DNA of 64,000 nucleotides from Xanthomonas sp. 10-10 (GCF_040182365.1 NZ_CP144460.1:3596001-3660000), one strand, 5' to 3'. Counted from the stretch's first letter, positions 8,833-18,646 are shown. A program made the numbers and translations. Notes: generated from the sequence alone by a model not told the origin.

Positions 8833-9942
8833 TCATTCGCCAAGGACGCCGGGCTGCGCCTGGCCATCGCGCACGAACGGAAACTTCACCGCGCGCAACG
8901 GTACCTGCTTGCCGCGGATGTCCACGCGCAGATCGTCGATGCTGCCGGCCGGCACGCGTGCGAATGCGATCGCCTTGCCCAGCGTGGGCGAGAACGTGCC
9001 AGACAGAATCTCGCCCTGGCCGGCAGCGGTGAGCACGCTCTGGCCGTGGCGCAGCACTCCCTTCTCATCCATCACCACGCCGATCATCTGCCGCGGTGCG
9101 CCTTGCGCCTTTTGCGCTTCGAGCACGGCGCGGCCAATGAAGTCGCGGCCTTCGTCGAGCGCGATGGTCCAGGCCAGCGCGGCTTCGTACGGGCTCACTG
9201 CATCGTCCATGTCCTGCCCGTAAAGATTCATGCCCGCTTCCAGACGCAGCGTGTCACGCGCGCCAAGACCGGCCGGCTTGACGCCCTGTGCGAGCAACGC
9301 ATTCCAGAATGCGACTGCCGCGTCCTGCGGCAACACGATTTCAAAACCGTCTTCGCCGGTGTAACCGGTGCGCGCAAGAAACAGATCGATGCCATCGCGC
9401 GAGCGCGTCTGCAACGCGGCGAAACGGCCGAGCTTGCTCGCTGCCGTGGCGCCGGCCGGATCGAGCAGGTCGATGACCTTGGCGCGCGCATTGGGGCCCT
9501 GCACTGCGATCATCGCAAAGTCGCCGCGCTCTTGAACGCGCACCTCGAAGCGTGCGGCCTGTTCGCCGATCCACTGCAGATCCTTTTCGCGGGTGGCGGC
9601 GTTGACCACCAGACGGAAGAAGTCTTCGGCCATGAAATAGACGATGAGGTCGTCGATCACCCCGCCCTGCGGATTGAGCATGCAGGTGTACAGCGCCTTG
9701 CCCGACACCTTGAGCTTGTCCACCGAGTTGGCGAGCAGGTAGCGCAGGAATTCGCGCACGCGTGCGCCGTGCAGGTCGACCACGGTCATGTGGCTGACAT
9801 CGAACATGCCGGCATCGCGACGCACCTGATGGTGTTCGTCCAGCTGCGAGCCGTAGTGGATCGGCATGTCCCAACCGCCGAAGTCGACCATCTTGGCGCC
9901 GAGCGCGCGATGGGTGTCGTTGAGGATGGTCTTCTGGGTCAT
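8833..9942 (-). CDS. gcvT: Glycine cleavage system T protein (aminomethyltransferase)
   Basis: 369-residue tetrahydrofolate-dependent aminomethyltransferase. It releases ammonia and forms 5,10-methylene-THF from the H-protein-bound intermediate. It opens [20 protein letters not shown] and contains the GcvT hallmarks [22 protein letters not shown] and [10 protein letters not shown], with the C-terminal barrel ending near 9000-8840. The frame stays open upstream to 10455 across the next gene, but that part is not GcvT-like, so the ATG at 9942 is the start. It is co-oriented with gcvH. No glycine riboswitch was recognised in the 161 bases upstream. Confidence 0.97.
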   Translation of the reverse strand: MTQKTILNDTHRALGAKMVDFGGWDMPIHYGSQLDEHHQVRRDAGMFDVSHMTVVDLHGARVREFLRYLLANSVDKLKVSGKALYTCMLNPQGGVIDDLIVYFMAEDFFRLVVNAATREKDLQWIGEQAARFEVRVQERGDFAMIAVQGPNARAKVIDLLDPAGATAASKLGRFAALQTRSRDGIDLFLARTGYTGEDGFEIVLPQDAAVAFWNALLAQGVKPAGLGARDTLRLEAGMNLYGQDMDDAVSPYEAALAWTIALDEGRDFIGRAVLEAQKAQGAPRQMIGVVMDEKGVLRHGQSVLTAAGQGEILSGTFSPTLGKAIAFARVPAGSIDDLRVDIRGKQVPLRAVKFPFVRDGQAQPGVLGE

Positions 9943-10103
9943 GGGCGCCGGTCCAAGGGAAAGATGCCCATTATCGCCGCCCTGCCGTCGTTGCGGGTAA
10001 CCGTGTCTGCGCGCAGGCGCGGCGATCACCGAACGATGCAAGCCGGCAAACGCACGCCGCGCTGCAGCAATGGGCGACCGGGTGGCACGCCCTGTCCCGG
10101 CGA

Positions 10104-10538
10104 TCAGCTGCTGGATTGCACCAGCAAGGTCATGCCATCGACGCCGACGATGCGCACCGGTGCGCCGGCGGGCAGGTCCGGACCGCTGACCACCCAGAAC
10201 GCATCGTCGACCTTGGCACGACCTCGGCCATGGTGGATGGCTTGATCGAGCAGCACGCGGCGGCCGATCAATTGCTCGGCACGCTTGTTGAGCAGGGGGC
10301 GATCGCTCTGCCGGCCCTTGCCGCGAAACCAGGTGCGATAGACCTGCACCGACACGAAGCTGAGCACCACGAACGCCACGATCTGCCCCAGCAGCGACAT
10401 GCCCGGCAACGCAAGCACGAGGGCGCAGACGGCGGCGGCGGCGATCCCCATCCACAGCAGGAACGCCCCCGGCACCAGGGTCTCTGCAGCGATCAACAGC
10501 AGCGCCAGCACTCCCCAGATCACAACGTCCCAGCGCAT
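10104..10538 (-). CDS. NfeD-like membrane protein
   Basis: 144 residues. Two or three N-terminal membrane segments (about 4-30 and 45-65) are followed by a soluble beta-barrel (OB-like) domain from about residue 85 ([12 protein letters not shown] through [14 protein letters not shown]). This is the short NfeD architecture (YbbJ type). The start ATG 10538 has a strong GGAGG six bases upstream and lies 3 bases after the stop of the SPFH gene. Such pairs are conserved, with NfeD binding or assisting the stomatin-like partner in the inner membrane. Both parts of the identification are clear; the physiological role is not well established. Confidence 0.9.
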   Translation of the reverse strand: MRWDVVIWGVLALLLIAAETLVPGAFLLWMGIAAAAVCALVLALPGMSLLGQIVAFVVLSFVSVQVYRTWFRGKGRQSDRPLLNKRAEQLIGRRVLLDQAIHHGRGRAKVDDAFWVVSGPDLPAGAPVRIVGVDGMTLLVQSSS

Positions 10539-10541
10539 CGC

Positions 10542-11507
10542 TCAGCCTCCGGCGCGCGGCGGCATCGGCGGCACGCGCACGGTTGGTGCGTCGGGCTTGC
10601 GTATCGCTTCCTTGGCCAATTCGGCGATGCCGGCGATCGAGCCGATGATGCCGCTGGACTCCATCGGCATCAGCACGAACTTCTGGTTGGGCGCGGTGGC
10701 CAGCGCCTTGAACGCCTCCACATACTTCTGCGCGACGAAGTAATTGATCGCCTGCACGCTGCCGTTGGCGATCGCATCGGACACCACCTGGGTGGCACGG
10801 GCTTCGGCCTCGGCCAGACGCTCGCGCGCCTCGGCGTCGCGGAAGGCGGCCTCCTTGCGGCCTTCGGCTTCGAGCACGGCAGCCTGTTTCTCGCCATCGG
10901 CGCGCAGGATTTCCGATTGACGCGAGCCTTCGGCCTCCAGAATCTGCGCGCGCTTTTCGCGCTCGGCCTTCATCTGCCGCGCCATCGAGTCAATCAGGTC
11001 GCGCGGCGGCTGGATGTCGCGAATTTCGATCCGCGTCACCTTGATGCCCCACGGGTTGGTGGCCTGGTCGACCACGTTCAGCAACTGCGCATTGATGGTC
11101 TCGCGCTGGCTCAGCGATTCGTCCAGATCCATCGAACCGATCACGGTGCGGATATTGGTCTGCACCAGCGCGATGCTGGCGATCTCCAGATTGGAGACTT
11201 CATAGGCGGCCTTGGCGGCGTCCAGCACCTGGAAGAACACCACGCCATCCACGCGCACCACCGCGTTGTCCTTGGTGATGACGTCCTGGCTGGGAACGTC
11301 GAGCACCTGTTCCATCATGTTGATCTTGCGCCCTACGCCGTAGACCACCGGCACCAGAAAGTGCAGCCCCGGACTCATGGTATGGGTGTAGCGGCCGAAG
11401 CGCTCCACCGTCCACTGAAATCCCTGCGGCACCATGCGCACGGTCTTGAACAACACGATGACGCCGGCAACCAGAACGGCGATGGCCAAAAACGAAGTCG
11501 GAAACAT
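10542..11507 (-). CDS. qmcA: SPFH/Band 7 (stomatin-like) membrane protein, QmcA type
   Basis: 321-residue protein with one N-terminal membrane anchor (residues about 4-22) and an SPFH/Band 7 domain ([21 protein letters not shown] through [10 protein letters not shown]). An Ala/Glu-rich coiled coil follows (about 180-250), then a conserved C-terminal segment ([19 protein letters not shown]). It forms membrane-microdomain oligomers in related bacteria. Two ATGs are possible: AAGGGG abuts the one at 11513 but sits 6 bases before the one at 11507, which was therefore chosen. The downstream NfeD partner supports the call. Function in membrane quality control is inferred from the family. Confidence 0.92.
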   Translation of the reverse strand: MFPTSFLAIAVLVAGVIVLFKTVRMVPQGFQWTVERFGRYTHTMSPGLHFLVPVVYGVGRKINMMEQVLDVPSQDVITKDNAVVRVDGVVFFQVLDAAKAAYEVSNLEIASIALVQTNIRTVIGSMDLDESLSQRETINAQLLNVVDQATNPWGIKVTRIEIRDIQPPRDLIDSMARQMKAEREKRAQILEAEGSRQSEILRADGEKQAAVLEAEGRKEAAFRDAEARERLAEAEARATQVVSDAIANGSVQAINYFVAQKYVEAFKALATAPNQKFVLMPMESSGIIGSIAGIAELAKEAIRKPDAPTVRVPPMPPRAGG

Positions 11508-11664
11508 GTGCATCCCCTTGCATGTGACGAGTCGATCCCTGCCACAGTATGCACGCGCACTGCCCCTCGCCGGCTCGGAGGCTGCAGTGCAGGGATACGC
11601 TCGCGCGCCCTGCCGTGCCGGGCGGCGAGTGCCTCAGCGTACGCAGATCACGCGATGATCAGGC

Positions 11665-12000
11665 TCAGACAGTGCGCGGGGCGAACATGATGACGGCCAT
11701 GCCGAGCAGACAGCAGGCGGCGCCAAGCAGGTCCCATCGGGTCGGGGTGATGCGGTCCACCCACCACAACCACATCAGGGCGCTGGCGATGTAGACCCCG
11801 CCATAGGCGGCGTACACGCGTCCGCTGGCAGCCGGATGCAGGCTCAACAGCCACACGAAGATCGCAAGGCTCAGCGCGCTGGGCAGCAGCAGCCACGCAC
11901 TGCCGCCTTTTCGTAGCCATAGATAAGGAAGGTAGCAGCCGACCAGTTCGGCCACTGCGGTGGCGACGAACAGCAACAGCGTGGTCAGCGCAGCGCTCAT
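11665..12000 (-). CDS. ynfA: YnfA/UPF0060 family small membrane protein
   Basis: 111 residues with four predicted membrane helices, starting [20 protein letters not shown]. It carries the YnfA signatures [17 protein letters not shown] and [20 protein letters not shown]. The family is SMR-like, and some members have been linked to drug efflux. The start codon overlaps the mazG stop by 4 bases (ATGA), so translation is probably coupled to mazG. Function in this organism is unknown. Confidence 0.92.
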   Translation of the reverse strand: MSAALTTLLLFVATAVAELVGCYLPYLWLRKGGSAWLLLPSALSLAIFVWLLSLHPAASGRVYAAYGGVYIASALMWLWWVDRITPTRWDLLGAACCLLGMAVIMFAPRTV

Positions 12001-12851
12001 GCGCCGATTGCGGCGCCGGTACTTGCCACTGCGGCGGCGGACTCGTCGCGCTTGACCTGTCGCCACAGCGCTTCCTGCGCGTCTAGCGACAACGCATCCA
12101 GGGGGGTGCCCTGCGCATGCGCATGGGCTTCCATCGCACGGAAGCGCCGTTCGAATTTCAGATTGGCATGCCGAAGCGCGGCACCCACATCGACCTTGGC
12201 ATGCCGCGCGAGATTGGCGCAGACGAACAGCACATCGCCCAGTTCGTCTTCCAGGCGCGCCTGATTGTCGGCGACCGGTCCGCGCGCGAATTCCACCCGC
12301 AGCTCCTTCACTTCTTCTTCCAGTTTTTCCAGCACCGGCGCCGGGTCGGGCCAGTCGAAGCCCACCCGCGCCGCGCGCGACTGCAGCTTGGTGGAGCGCT
12401 GCCACTCCGGCAGGCCACGCGCGATGCCGGCCAGTGCGGAGTCGTCCTGCTGCCCTGCGGCACGGCGTTCTTCGCGCTTGATCTGGTCCCAGTTGGCGCT
12501 TACCGCCTGCGCATCGTCCACCGCCTGCGCGGCGAACACGTGCGGGTGACGGCGAACGAGCTTGTCGCTGAGCGTGGCGACCACGTCGGCGAAGTCGAAC
12601 GCGCCCTGTTCGGACGCCATCTGCGCATGGAAGACCACCTGCAGCAACAGGTCGCCCAGCTCGTCGCGCAGCCCCGGCAGGTCGTTGCGATCGATCGCGT
12701 CGGCAACCTCGTAGGCTTCTTCGATGGTGTATGGCGCGATGCTGGCAAAGCTCTGCTCCACATCCCAGGGGCAACCATGTTCACGGTCGCGCAGGCGCGC
12801 CATCAACTGCAACAGGCCTTGGATATCGCCGGTGGACGGAGTCTGGAGCAT
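11997..12851 (-). CDS. mazG: Nucleoside triphosphate pyrophosphohydrolase MazG
   Basis: 284-residue MazG that hydrolyses NTPs and dNTPs to monophosphates plus pyrophosphate, a house-cleaning enzyme. Two MazG domains are visible. The N-terminal one contains [22 protein letters not shown] and [17 protein letters not shown], with metal-binding EExxE and ExxD patterns. The C-terminal one contains [13 protein letters not shown] and [18 protein letters not shown]. The start ATG at 12851 is clear, and [22 protein letters not shown] is a normal family N-terminus. It is followed by ynfA in a 4-base overlap. Confidence 0.96.
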   Translation of the reverse strand: MLQTPSTGDIQGLLQLMARLRDREHGCPWDVEQSFASIAPYTIEEAYEVADAIDRNDLPGLRDELGDLLLQVVFHAQMASEQGAFDFADVVATLSDKLVRRHPHVFAAQAVDDAQAVSANWDQIKREERRAAGQQDDSALAGIARGLPEWQRSTKLQSRAARVGFDWPDPAPVLEKLEEEVKELRVEFARGPVADNQARLEDELGDVLFVCANLARHAKVDVGAALRHANLKFERRFRAMEAHAHAQGTPLDALSLDAQEALWRQVKRDESAAAVASTGAAIGA

Positions 12852-13030
12852 GGTCTATTCCTGAAGCGATCTTGGAAGGCGCATCCGCGCCGGGATCTTC
12901 TGCGCATTGCGGTATCGCGCGTGGCAGCAAGCCCGGCGCGCGATGCCGCCGCAGTGTACCGGTCGGCCGATGCGGACCCTGCGCGTGCGCAGTACCTGCC
13001 ATGCAACACGCGCACGGCAGGCGGACATGC

Positions 13031-13831
13031 TCAGGCCAGCCAATCGCGCCAGGGCAGATTGGGATCGCCCAGCGCGATGAAGTCGCCATTGAGCAAGGTG
13101 TCGCGGCGGTTGTAGCGGAACGGCTTGCCGGAAGCGCCGGCCAGCAGCACACCGCCGGCTGCGTGCAGCACGCATTGTCCGGCCGCGGTGTCCCATTCGG
13201 AAGTGGGCCCGAAGCGCGGGTAGACATCCAGGTCGCCTTCGGCAATGCGGCAGAACTTCAACGAGGAGCCTTGCGCCACCACGTCGATCTGCCCCATGCG
13301 CTCCAACGCAGCGGCGGTGCGCGCATCGCGGTGCGAGCGGCTGGCGGCAACCCGCAAGGGGCTGGCAGCCGGCATGCGGGTGTGCAGCATTTCGTCGCGA
13401 TCGCCGTCGCGGCGGAAGGCGTTCTCGCCGCGTGCGGCGTACCAGACCCGGCCATCGACCGGTGCCTGCACCACGCCCAGCACCGGCGCGCCCATGTGGA
13501 TGAGTGCGATGTTGACGCTGAACTCGCCATTGCGTTTGACGAACTCGCGGGTGCCATCCAGCGGATCGACCAGCCAGTAGCTGGTCCAGTACTGACGCTC
13601 TTCCCAGGCCATGTGCGCAGACTCTTCCGACAGCACCGGCACGTCGGGCGTGACCCGGCGCAGGCCGTCGACGATGACGCGATTGGCGGCCAGGTCGGCC
13701 TGGGTCAGCGGGCTGGCATCGTCCTTGATCTCCACCGCGAAGTCCTGCGCGTACACCTGCATGATGGCCTCGCCCGCTTCGCGGGCAATGGCGATCACGG
13801 TTTCGCGCAATTCCATCGGGATGCGGATCAT
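13031..13831 (-). CDS. cysQ: 3'(2'),5'-bisphosphate nucleotidase CysQ
   Basis: 266-residue Mg-dependent phosphatase of the inositol monophosphatase superfamily. It removes the 3'-phosphate of PAP formed during sulfate assimilation. The metal-site motifs are SEESAH (about residues 67-72), WLVDPLDGTREF (about 85-96) and SEWDTAAGQ. The frame is open to 13849, but ATG 13831 overlaps the nudE stop by 4 bases (ATGA) and gives a standard N-terminus, so coupled translation from there is preferred. It is co-transcribed with nudE upstream, a pairing seen in many gammaproteobacteria. Confidence 0.95.
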   Translation of the reverse strand: MIRIPMELRETVIAIAREAGEAIMQVYAQDFAVEIKDDASPLTQADLAANRVIVDGLRRVTPDVPVLSEESAHMAWEERQYWTSYWLVDPLDGTREFVKRNGEFSVNIALIHMGAPVLGVVQAPVDGRVWYAARGENAFRRDGDRDEMLHTRMPAASPLRVAASRSHRDARTAAALERMGQIDVVAQGSSLKFCRIAEGDLDVYPRFGPTSEWDTAAGQCVLHAAGGVLLAGASGKPFRYNRRDTLLNGDFIALGDPNLPWRDWLA

Positions 13832-14376
13832 GGGTTGCGCTCCAGCCACTCGCGCGCAATGAACAGGGCGGCCAGCGAGCGGCCTTCGGAGAAATCTTCG
13901 CGCAGCATCAATTCGTCCAGACGTGCGATTGGCCAGGGCACCACTTCCATCTCTTCCGGCTCATCGCCGACCAGGCGCTCGGGGTAGAGGTCGCGCGCCA
14001 GCACCAACCAGGATTGGTGACTCATATAAGTAGGAGCGAGCGTCATCGCGCGCAGCACCTGGACCTGCCGCGCACCGTAGCCGGCTTCTTCCTTGAGCTC
14101 GCGGTCGGCCGCCTGCTCCGGCGTCTCGCCGGCATCGATGCGCCCCTTGACCAGACCCAGCTCGTAGCGATGCACGCCGGCGGCGTACTCGCGCACCAGC
14201 AGCACGGTGCTCTCGTCGAGCATCGGCACCACGACGACGGCACCGTGGCCCTGGCTGAGTTGACGTTCGTAGAGGCGGCGCTGCCCGTTGGAAAACTCCA
14301 GATCCAGCTGCTGGCGACGGAACGGCCCGTCGCCCAGATCGGTGATCTTGTGGATGGTCGGCAGACGCGGGCTCAT
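13828..14376 (-). CDS. nudE: ADP compounds hydrolase NudE (Nudix)
   Basis: Nudix hydrolase of 182 residues, predicted to cleave ADP-ribose, NADH and Ap3A-type substrates. The Nudix box is intact: GRIDAGETPEQAADREL followed by KEEAG. NudE-type flanks are IHKITDLGDGPFRRQQLDLEF and LAPTYMSHQSWLVLARDLYPE. A GTG at 14385 would add three residues; the ATG at 14376 gives the usual MSPRLPTIHKI start. Only about 40 bases separate it from divergent bioA, so the two promoters must overlap. The nudE-cysQ pair is translationally coupled. Confidence 0.93.
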   Translation of the reverse strand: MSPRLPTIHKITDLGDGPFRRQQLDLEFSNGQRRLYERQLSQGHGAVVVVPMLDESTVLLVREYAAGVHRYELGLVKGRIDAGETPEQAADRELKEEAGYGARQVQVLRAMTLAPTYMSHQSWLVLARDLYPERLVGDEPEEMEVVPWPIARLDELMLREDFSEGRSLAALFIAREWLERNP

Positions 14377-14417
14377 GCGTGGCACGCAGCCGCGGAGCGG
14401 ACCGATAGAATAGGCAG

Positions 14418-15836
14418 ATGCATCGACATGTTCATGAGCCCGAAATCCTAGCAGACCCTGCAGCCTCCGAAACTGCCGAACATTGGCGGCAACGCGATCT
14501 TGCCGTGCTGTGGCACCCGTGCACGCAGATGCGCGAGCATCCGCACACGCTTCCGCTGGTCCCCATCGCCGGTGGCCAGGGTGCGTGGCTGATCGGTCAC
14601 GACGGCCATCGCTACCTGGACGCGGTGAGCAGCTGGTGGACCAACCTGTTCGGCCATGCCGAGCCGCGCATCGGCGCAGCCATCGCGCAGCAGGCCGGCA
14701 CCCTGGAGCAGGTCATGCTGGCCGGCTTCACGCATGCGCCGGCAGTGCAACTGGCCGAGCGCCTGCTGGCGATTGCGCCGCGCCAGCCCGACCGAGCGCC
14801 GCTGGCCAAGGTGTTCTATGCCGACAATGGCTCGGCCGGCGTCGAGGTGGCCTTGAAGATGGCCTTCCATTATTTCCACAACAGCGGCGAGCATCGCCGC
14901 ACGCGTTTCATCGCACTGGAAAACGGCTATCACGGCGAGACCATCGGCGCGCTGTCGGTGGGCGACATCCCGCTGTATCGGCGCGTGTATGCGCCGTTGC
15001 TGCTGGAGTCGATCTTTGCGCCCTCGCCCGATGCCTACCTGGCCGAGCCGGGCCAGAGCGCGGAAGACTACGCGCTGCAGGCGGCCGATGCGTTGCAGGC
15101 ACTGTTCGAACAATCGCCCGGCGAAATCTGCGCGTTGATCCTGGAACCGCGCGTGCAGTGCGCCGGAGGCATGCGCATGTACCACCCGGCCTACCTGCGC
15201 CGTGCGCGCCAATTGTGCGATGCGCATGGCGTGTTTTTGATCGCCGACGAGATCGCCACCGGCTTCGGACGCACCGGCACGCTGTTCGCGTGCGAACAGG
15301 CCGGTGTGATGCCCGATCTGTTGTGCCTGTCCAAGGGATTGACCGGCGGCTTTCTGCCGCTCTCGGCGGTGCTGGCCACGCAGCAGTTGTACGACGCGTT
15401 TCTGGACGACTCGCGCGAGCGCGCGTTTCTGCATTCGCACAGCTACACCGGCAACCCCCTGGCGTGCGCGGCGGCATTGGCGACCCTGCAGATCTTCGCA
15501 GACGACGACGTGATTGCGCGCAACCAGCACACCGCCGCGCGCATGAGTACCTTCGCTGCGCAGATCGGCGAGCACAGCGCAGTGGCGGACGTGCGCCAGG
15601 CCGGCATGATCGTGGCCTTCGAACTGACCCAGGGCGGCGACAAGCGCACGCCCTTCGCTGCCGCGGCACGGGTCGGGTTGAAGGCGTATCGCGCGGCGCT
15701 GGAACGCGGCGTCGTGCTGCGCCCGCTGGGCGACGTGCTGTACTGGATGCCCCCTTACTGTGTGGACGACGCGCAGCTGGCCTTGCTTGCCGCGACCACC
15801 CGCCACGCCATCGAGGAGGCCGTCGCATGCGCCTGA
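14418..15836 (+). CDS. bioA: Adenosylmethionine-8-amino-7-oxononanoate aminotransferase
   Basis: 472-residue class III PLP aminotransferase that converts KAPA to DAPA with S-adenosylmethionine as amino donor in biotin synthesis. Family signatures are LWHPCTQMREH, YLDAVSSWWTNLFGHAEPRI, FYADNGSAGVEVALKMA, LIADEIATGFGRTGTLFACE and LCLSKGLTGGFLP, with Lys306 the predicted PLP lysine. The start ATG 14418 is close to the divergent nudE gene. The last 10 bases overlap rsmE, suggesting co-translation. No other biotin genes are in the window, so biotin synthesis is split as in other Xanthomonas. Confidence 0.97.
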   Translation: MHRHVHEPEILADPAASETAEHWRQRDLAVLWHPCTQMREHPHTLPLVPIAGGQGAWLIGHDGHRYLDAVSSWWTNLFGHAEPRIGAAIAQQAGTLEQVMLAGFTHAPAVQLAERLLAIAPRQPDRAPLAKVFYADNGSAGVEVALKMAFHYFHNSGEHRRTRFIALENGYHGETIGALSVGDIPLYRRVYAPLLLESIFAPSPDAYLAEPGQSAEDYALQAADALQALFEQSPGEICALILEPRVQCAGGMRMYHPAYLRRARQLCDAHGVFLIADEIATGFGRTGTLFACEQAGVMPDLLCLSKGLTGGFLPLSAVLATQQLYDAFLDDSRERAFLHSHSYTGNPLACAAALATLQIFADDDVIARNQHTAARMSTFAAQIGEHSAVADVRQAGMIVAFELTQGGDKRTPFAAAARVGLKAYRAALERGVVLRPLGDVLYWMPPYCVDDAQLALLAATTRHAIEEAVACA

Positions 15837-16561
15837 CCCGCTCCTATGTCGCATTGCCGCTGCACTGCGACCAGGAAGTGACCCTGCCAGAAGAGTCCGC
15901 CAATCATCTGCTGCGCGTGCTGCGCCTGCGCGAGGGCGATGCCTGCATCCTGTTCAATGGCGATGGCAGCGACTACCACGCACGCATCACCGTGGCCGGC
16001 AAGCGCGAGGCACGTGCACTGGTCGAGCGTGCGCAAGCGTTGTCCAACGAATCGCCCTTACGCATCACGCTACTCCAGGGCATCGCACGCGGCGAAAAAA
16101 TGGACCTGATCCTGCAGAAGGCCACCGAGCTGGGGGTTGCGGCCATCGTGCCGGTCAACGCCGAACGCACCGAGGTCAAGCTCGATGCGGTGCGCATGGA
16201 AAAACGCCTTGCGCATTGGCGCAGTGTGGTGGTGTCGGCCTGCGAGCAATCCGGCCGCGCACGCGTGCCGACCGTCGCAGCGCCGCTGGGCTTGCACGAG
16301 GTGGCGCAGGCCAGCGACCCGCAGGCGCAACGGCTGACCCTGGACCCGCAGGGTGAGCATCGTCTGTCCACGCTGAGTGCGAATGTCGACCAGGGGCTCA
16401 TCGTGGCGATCGGGCCGGAAGGCGGTTGGTCGCCACGTGACCGCGCCACGCTGGCCGATGCCGGCTTCACCGGCCTGCAATTGGGTCCACGCATCCTGCG
16501 CACCGAGACCGCCGGACTGGCGGCCATTGCGGCGTTGCAGGCGCGATTCGGGGATCTTTAG
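15827..16561 (+). CDS. rsmE: 16S rRNA (uracil-1498-N3)-methyltransferase
   Basis: 244-residue SPOUT-family methyltransferase that methylates U1498 of 16S rRNA with S-adenosylmethionine. An N-terminal PUA-like domain (HLLRVLRLREGDACILFNGDG) precedes the SPOUT domain. The latter carries RGEKMDLILQKATELGVAAI, IGPEGGWSPRDRA and LGPRILRTETAGLAAI, which form the trefoil knot. The start ATG 15827 has GAGGAG upstream inside bioA; the genes overlap by 10 bases. REP-like repeats follow the gene. Confidence 0.97.
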   Translation: MRLTRSYVALPLHCDQEVTLPEESANHLLRVLRLREGDACILFNGDGSDYHARITVAGKREARALVERAQALSNESPLRITLLQGIARGEKMDLILQKATELGVAAIVPVNAERTEVKLDAVRMEKRLAHWRSVVVSACEQSGRARVPTVAAPLGLHEVAQASDPQAQRLTLDPQGEHRLSTLSANVDQGLIVAIGPEGGWSPRDRATLADAGFTGLQLGPRILRTETAGLAAIAALQARFGDL

Positions 16562-16656
16562 GTTCGACGAGCCGTAGGACATTGCGGCCGACGACGCGAA
16601 GTGCGGGACATGCATTGCCTCGTGAGACCGGACGTTTGTCGCGGCCAGCAACCCGC

Positions 16657-16723
16657 GTAGGAGCGCGCCTGGGCGCGAGAAGCCTTACCGGGAAGGCCCA
16701 GTCGCGCCCAGGTGCGCTCCTAC
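16657..16723. repeat. REP-like palindrome, copy A
   Basis: Imperfect inverted repeat beginning GTAGGAGCGCGCCTGGGCGC and ending GCGCCCAGGTGCGCTCCTAC. Arms are about 30 bases around a short centre. It is in the rsmE-glk convergent gap. The 15 bases TTGTCGCGGCCAGCA precede it (16636) and also precede copy B (16825), so the pair arose by duplication including flanks. Confidence 0.8.
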
Positions 16724-16805
16724 GGGATGCGGTGATGCGATTGCCGATCGGCCCGATACGGCGACACTGGAATGACCGCAGTGACGTGAAATTCCGGGCC
16801 CACGC

Positions 16806-16912
16806 GTAGGAGCGCACCGGATGATTGTCGCGGCCAGCAGCCCGCGTAGGAGCGCACCTGGGCGCGAGAGGCATTATCGGTAACGCCCAGTCGCGCCCAG
16901 GTGCGCTCCTAC
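16806..16912. repeat. REP-like palindrome, copy B, with truncated third copy
   Basis: A truncated GTAGGAGCGCACCGG element at 16806 is followed by a complete palindrome at 16846-16912 (GTAGGAGCGCACCTGGGCGC ... GTGCGCTCCTAC). The latter is nearly identical to copy A. It ends 17 bases before the glk stop codon and may act as a shared 3' barrier for rsmE and glk transcripts. Confidence 0.75.
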
Positions 16913-16928
16913 GGTGTAGCGCCGCGCG

Positions 16929-17945
16929 TCAGCGGCCGTGTTGCAGAAACCAGCTGGCCGCGCCGATCACGCCTAGCTGGCCGTGTTCGACGATGCTGAC
17001 CGGCACCTGTTCCAATGCGGGCCGCAGCGTGCCCTTGTCGAGCAGGCGGGCAGCGAAGTCGCTGGCGGCGATGAACCCGGCGATCTGCGGCAGGAATCCG
17101 CCGGCCAGATAGACGCCGCTGCGGATGCCATAAAGCAGCATCATGTCTCCGACCACGCTGCCCATGAACCCGCAGAACGCCTGCAGCGCATCGCGCGCGA
17201 GCGCGTCGTTGCCGGCCAATGCGGCGGCGGTGACATCGGCCGGGCCCTGATGCACCGCGTTCTCGCCACGCAGCGCCGCCAAGGCAGTGTAAAGATTCAG
17301 CAGGCCCGGACCGGACAGCAAGGTTTCGGTGCCCACGTGCCTGCGCGTGCGGCGCAGCTCCTGCAGCAAGGCCACTTCCAGATCGCTGGCAGCGGCGAGC
17401 GCGGCATGGCCGGCCTCGGTCGGCAACACCATCGGGGTGGCGCCATTGGGAATCCACACCGCCGCGCCCAGCCCGGTTCCGGGACCGAGGACCAGCGCCG
17501 GGCCAGGTGCGCCCTGGGCGGGACCGGACAGCTGCATGACCTGATTGCCGGTCATGTAATTGGCTGCGTAGGCGACCGCTTCGAAATCGTTGACCAAATG
17601 CAACGCCTGCATGCCGAGCTGGCGGCGAATCTGTTCCGGCGCCAATACCCACGGCAGGTTCGCGGTGATCACGCTACCGTCTTCCAGCGCATAACCGGCA
17701 CTGGCGATCACACCGCGCCGCACCGGCGCGCATCCCAGCTCTGCAAAGAACGCGGACATGATCTCGGCCAGGCCCGGGTAATCGGCGCAGCGGTACTTGC
17801 GATAGTCCAGCACCGTGACCGGCTTGCGCGCATCGGTGCTTGCGCAGACCAGCGCAAGGCGCACATGCGTCCCTCCCACGTCTGCGGCAACGAAGGTGTC
17901 GGGGCGCGGAAAGGCCACCGCGTCCATTGGGCTGCTTGCGCTCAC
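16929..17945 (-). CDS. glk: Glucokinase
   Basis: 338-residue ATP-dependent glucokinase of the proteobacterial Glk (ROK-independent) family. The phosphate-binding motif is VAADVGGTHVRLALV, with substrate and ATP regions LVNDFEAVAYAANYM, LVLGPGTGLGAAVWIP and GHAALAAASDLE. GTG 17945 was chosen as start because AGGAG lies about 5 bases upstream; ATG 17927 is the alternative, and the longer open frame to 18335 is spurious. It is divergent from the TonB receptor, and a GACAACGTTGTC palindrome lies about 66 bases upstream. This suggests the kinase is induced together with glycan uptake and phosphorylates hexose released by the pathway. Confidence 0.93.
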   Translation of the reverse strand: MSASSPMDAVAFPRPDTFVAADVGGTHVRLALVCASTDARKPVTVLDYRKYRCADYPGLAEIMSAFFAELGCAPVRRGVIASAGYALEDGSVITANLPWVLAPEQIRRQLGMQALHLVNDFEAVAYAANYMTGNQVMQLSGPAQGAPGPALVLGPGTGLGAAVWIPNGATPMVLPTEAGHAALAAASDLEVALLQELRRTRRHVGTETLLSGPGLLNLYTALAALRGENAVHQGPADVTAAALAGNDALARDALQAFCGFMGSVVGDMMLLYGIRSGVYLAGGFLPQIAGFIAASDFAARLLDKGTLRPALEQVPVSIVEHGQLGVIGAASWFLQHGR

Positions 17946-18010
17946 GCATTCTCCTGATAAGTGGCAGCGGGCTGGCGTCATGTCCCGCTGTCCGACGAAC
18001 GGCAGTGGGT

Positions 18011-18024
18011 AGACAACGTTGTCA
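18011..18024. promoter_or_regulatory. LacI/NagR-like operator near glk
   Basis: AGACAACGTTGTCA contains a perfect 12-base palindrome (18012-18023) with a central CG, as LacI-family operators have. It differs at one position from the core TGACAnCGnTGTCA that I recall for the GlcNAc repressor NagR of X. campestris. It lies 66 bases upstream of the glk start. Repressor identity is inferred. Confidence 0.65.
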
Positions 18025-18298
18025 GTAATCGCCTTGTAACGCAACTGTGGCGACCACGGTCGGCGTGATCTTCCGCACCACCCATCATCCACGAAAAATC
18101 CGCACGCATCACGGAGATTTCCGCACAAAAAACGAGTCTCCACGACTGGAACGCCATTTAGCCATTGAAAGCGCCAATTGCGCACGCGGGGCATGGCTGC
18201 ATGTGTGCGCAACCGCTCAGCCACTTCCGGATTTACGTCGCAAAAAATGCTGCATTGCAGCGCAATCGCAGCCACATCAGAGATCTGTGACGATGTGT

Positions 18299-18312
18299 TG
18301 ACAACGCTGTCA
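18299..18312. promoter_or_regulatory. LacI/NagR-like operator upstream of the TonB receptor
   Basis: TGACAACGCTGTCA, extended to 7-base arms GTTGACA/TGTCAAC (18297-18314). It fits the NagR-type core exactly and lies about 335 bases before the receptor ATG. TTGACA within it could also serve as a -35. The rest of the 701-base divergent gap (17946-18646) shows no gene. Confidence 0.7.
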
Positions 18313-18646
18313 ACGCTACGCGAGACTCGATCCAAATCGAGGTTCTGGCAGGAGGGGCCGGAAACTGTTCGGTAGTTGAAGAACGGCGCTTCCCTCGCCT
18401 GTCACCCCAGATTCGCGAGTGGCGCGTCATCCGACGTTCGACTCGCCGATGTCGCATTCGCTTCACCGCTTCACCACACGGGGGACACCTCCTCTACCAC
18501 GCGAATCGACGCCACCTGCTGCCATTGCGGAGCCAAGGAGTGCGATCACCGCGATCGGTCAGGGCGTGTTGTTTTGCCGGCCACGCCGAGCGCGTGACGC
18601 CTTCCAGAGGCGGCGCGCTCACAGCACTAACCAACGAGGTTTAGCC

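Noticed and set aside
9943..10103. Glycine riboswitch upstream of gcvT
   Set aside because: No tandem aptamer-like GGAGAG/kissing pattern was recognised in the 161 bases, and the space is short for a tandem aptamer.
9943..10455. N-terminal extension of gcvT by about 170 residues
   Set aside because: It overlaps the NfeD gene in another frame and is not GcvT-like; the family N-terminus begins at 9942.
18419..18646. 76-residue N-terminal extension of the first TonB receptor
   Set aside because: The signal peptide and ribosome binding site belong to ATG 18647, and the extension would bury the signal.
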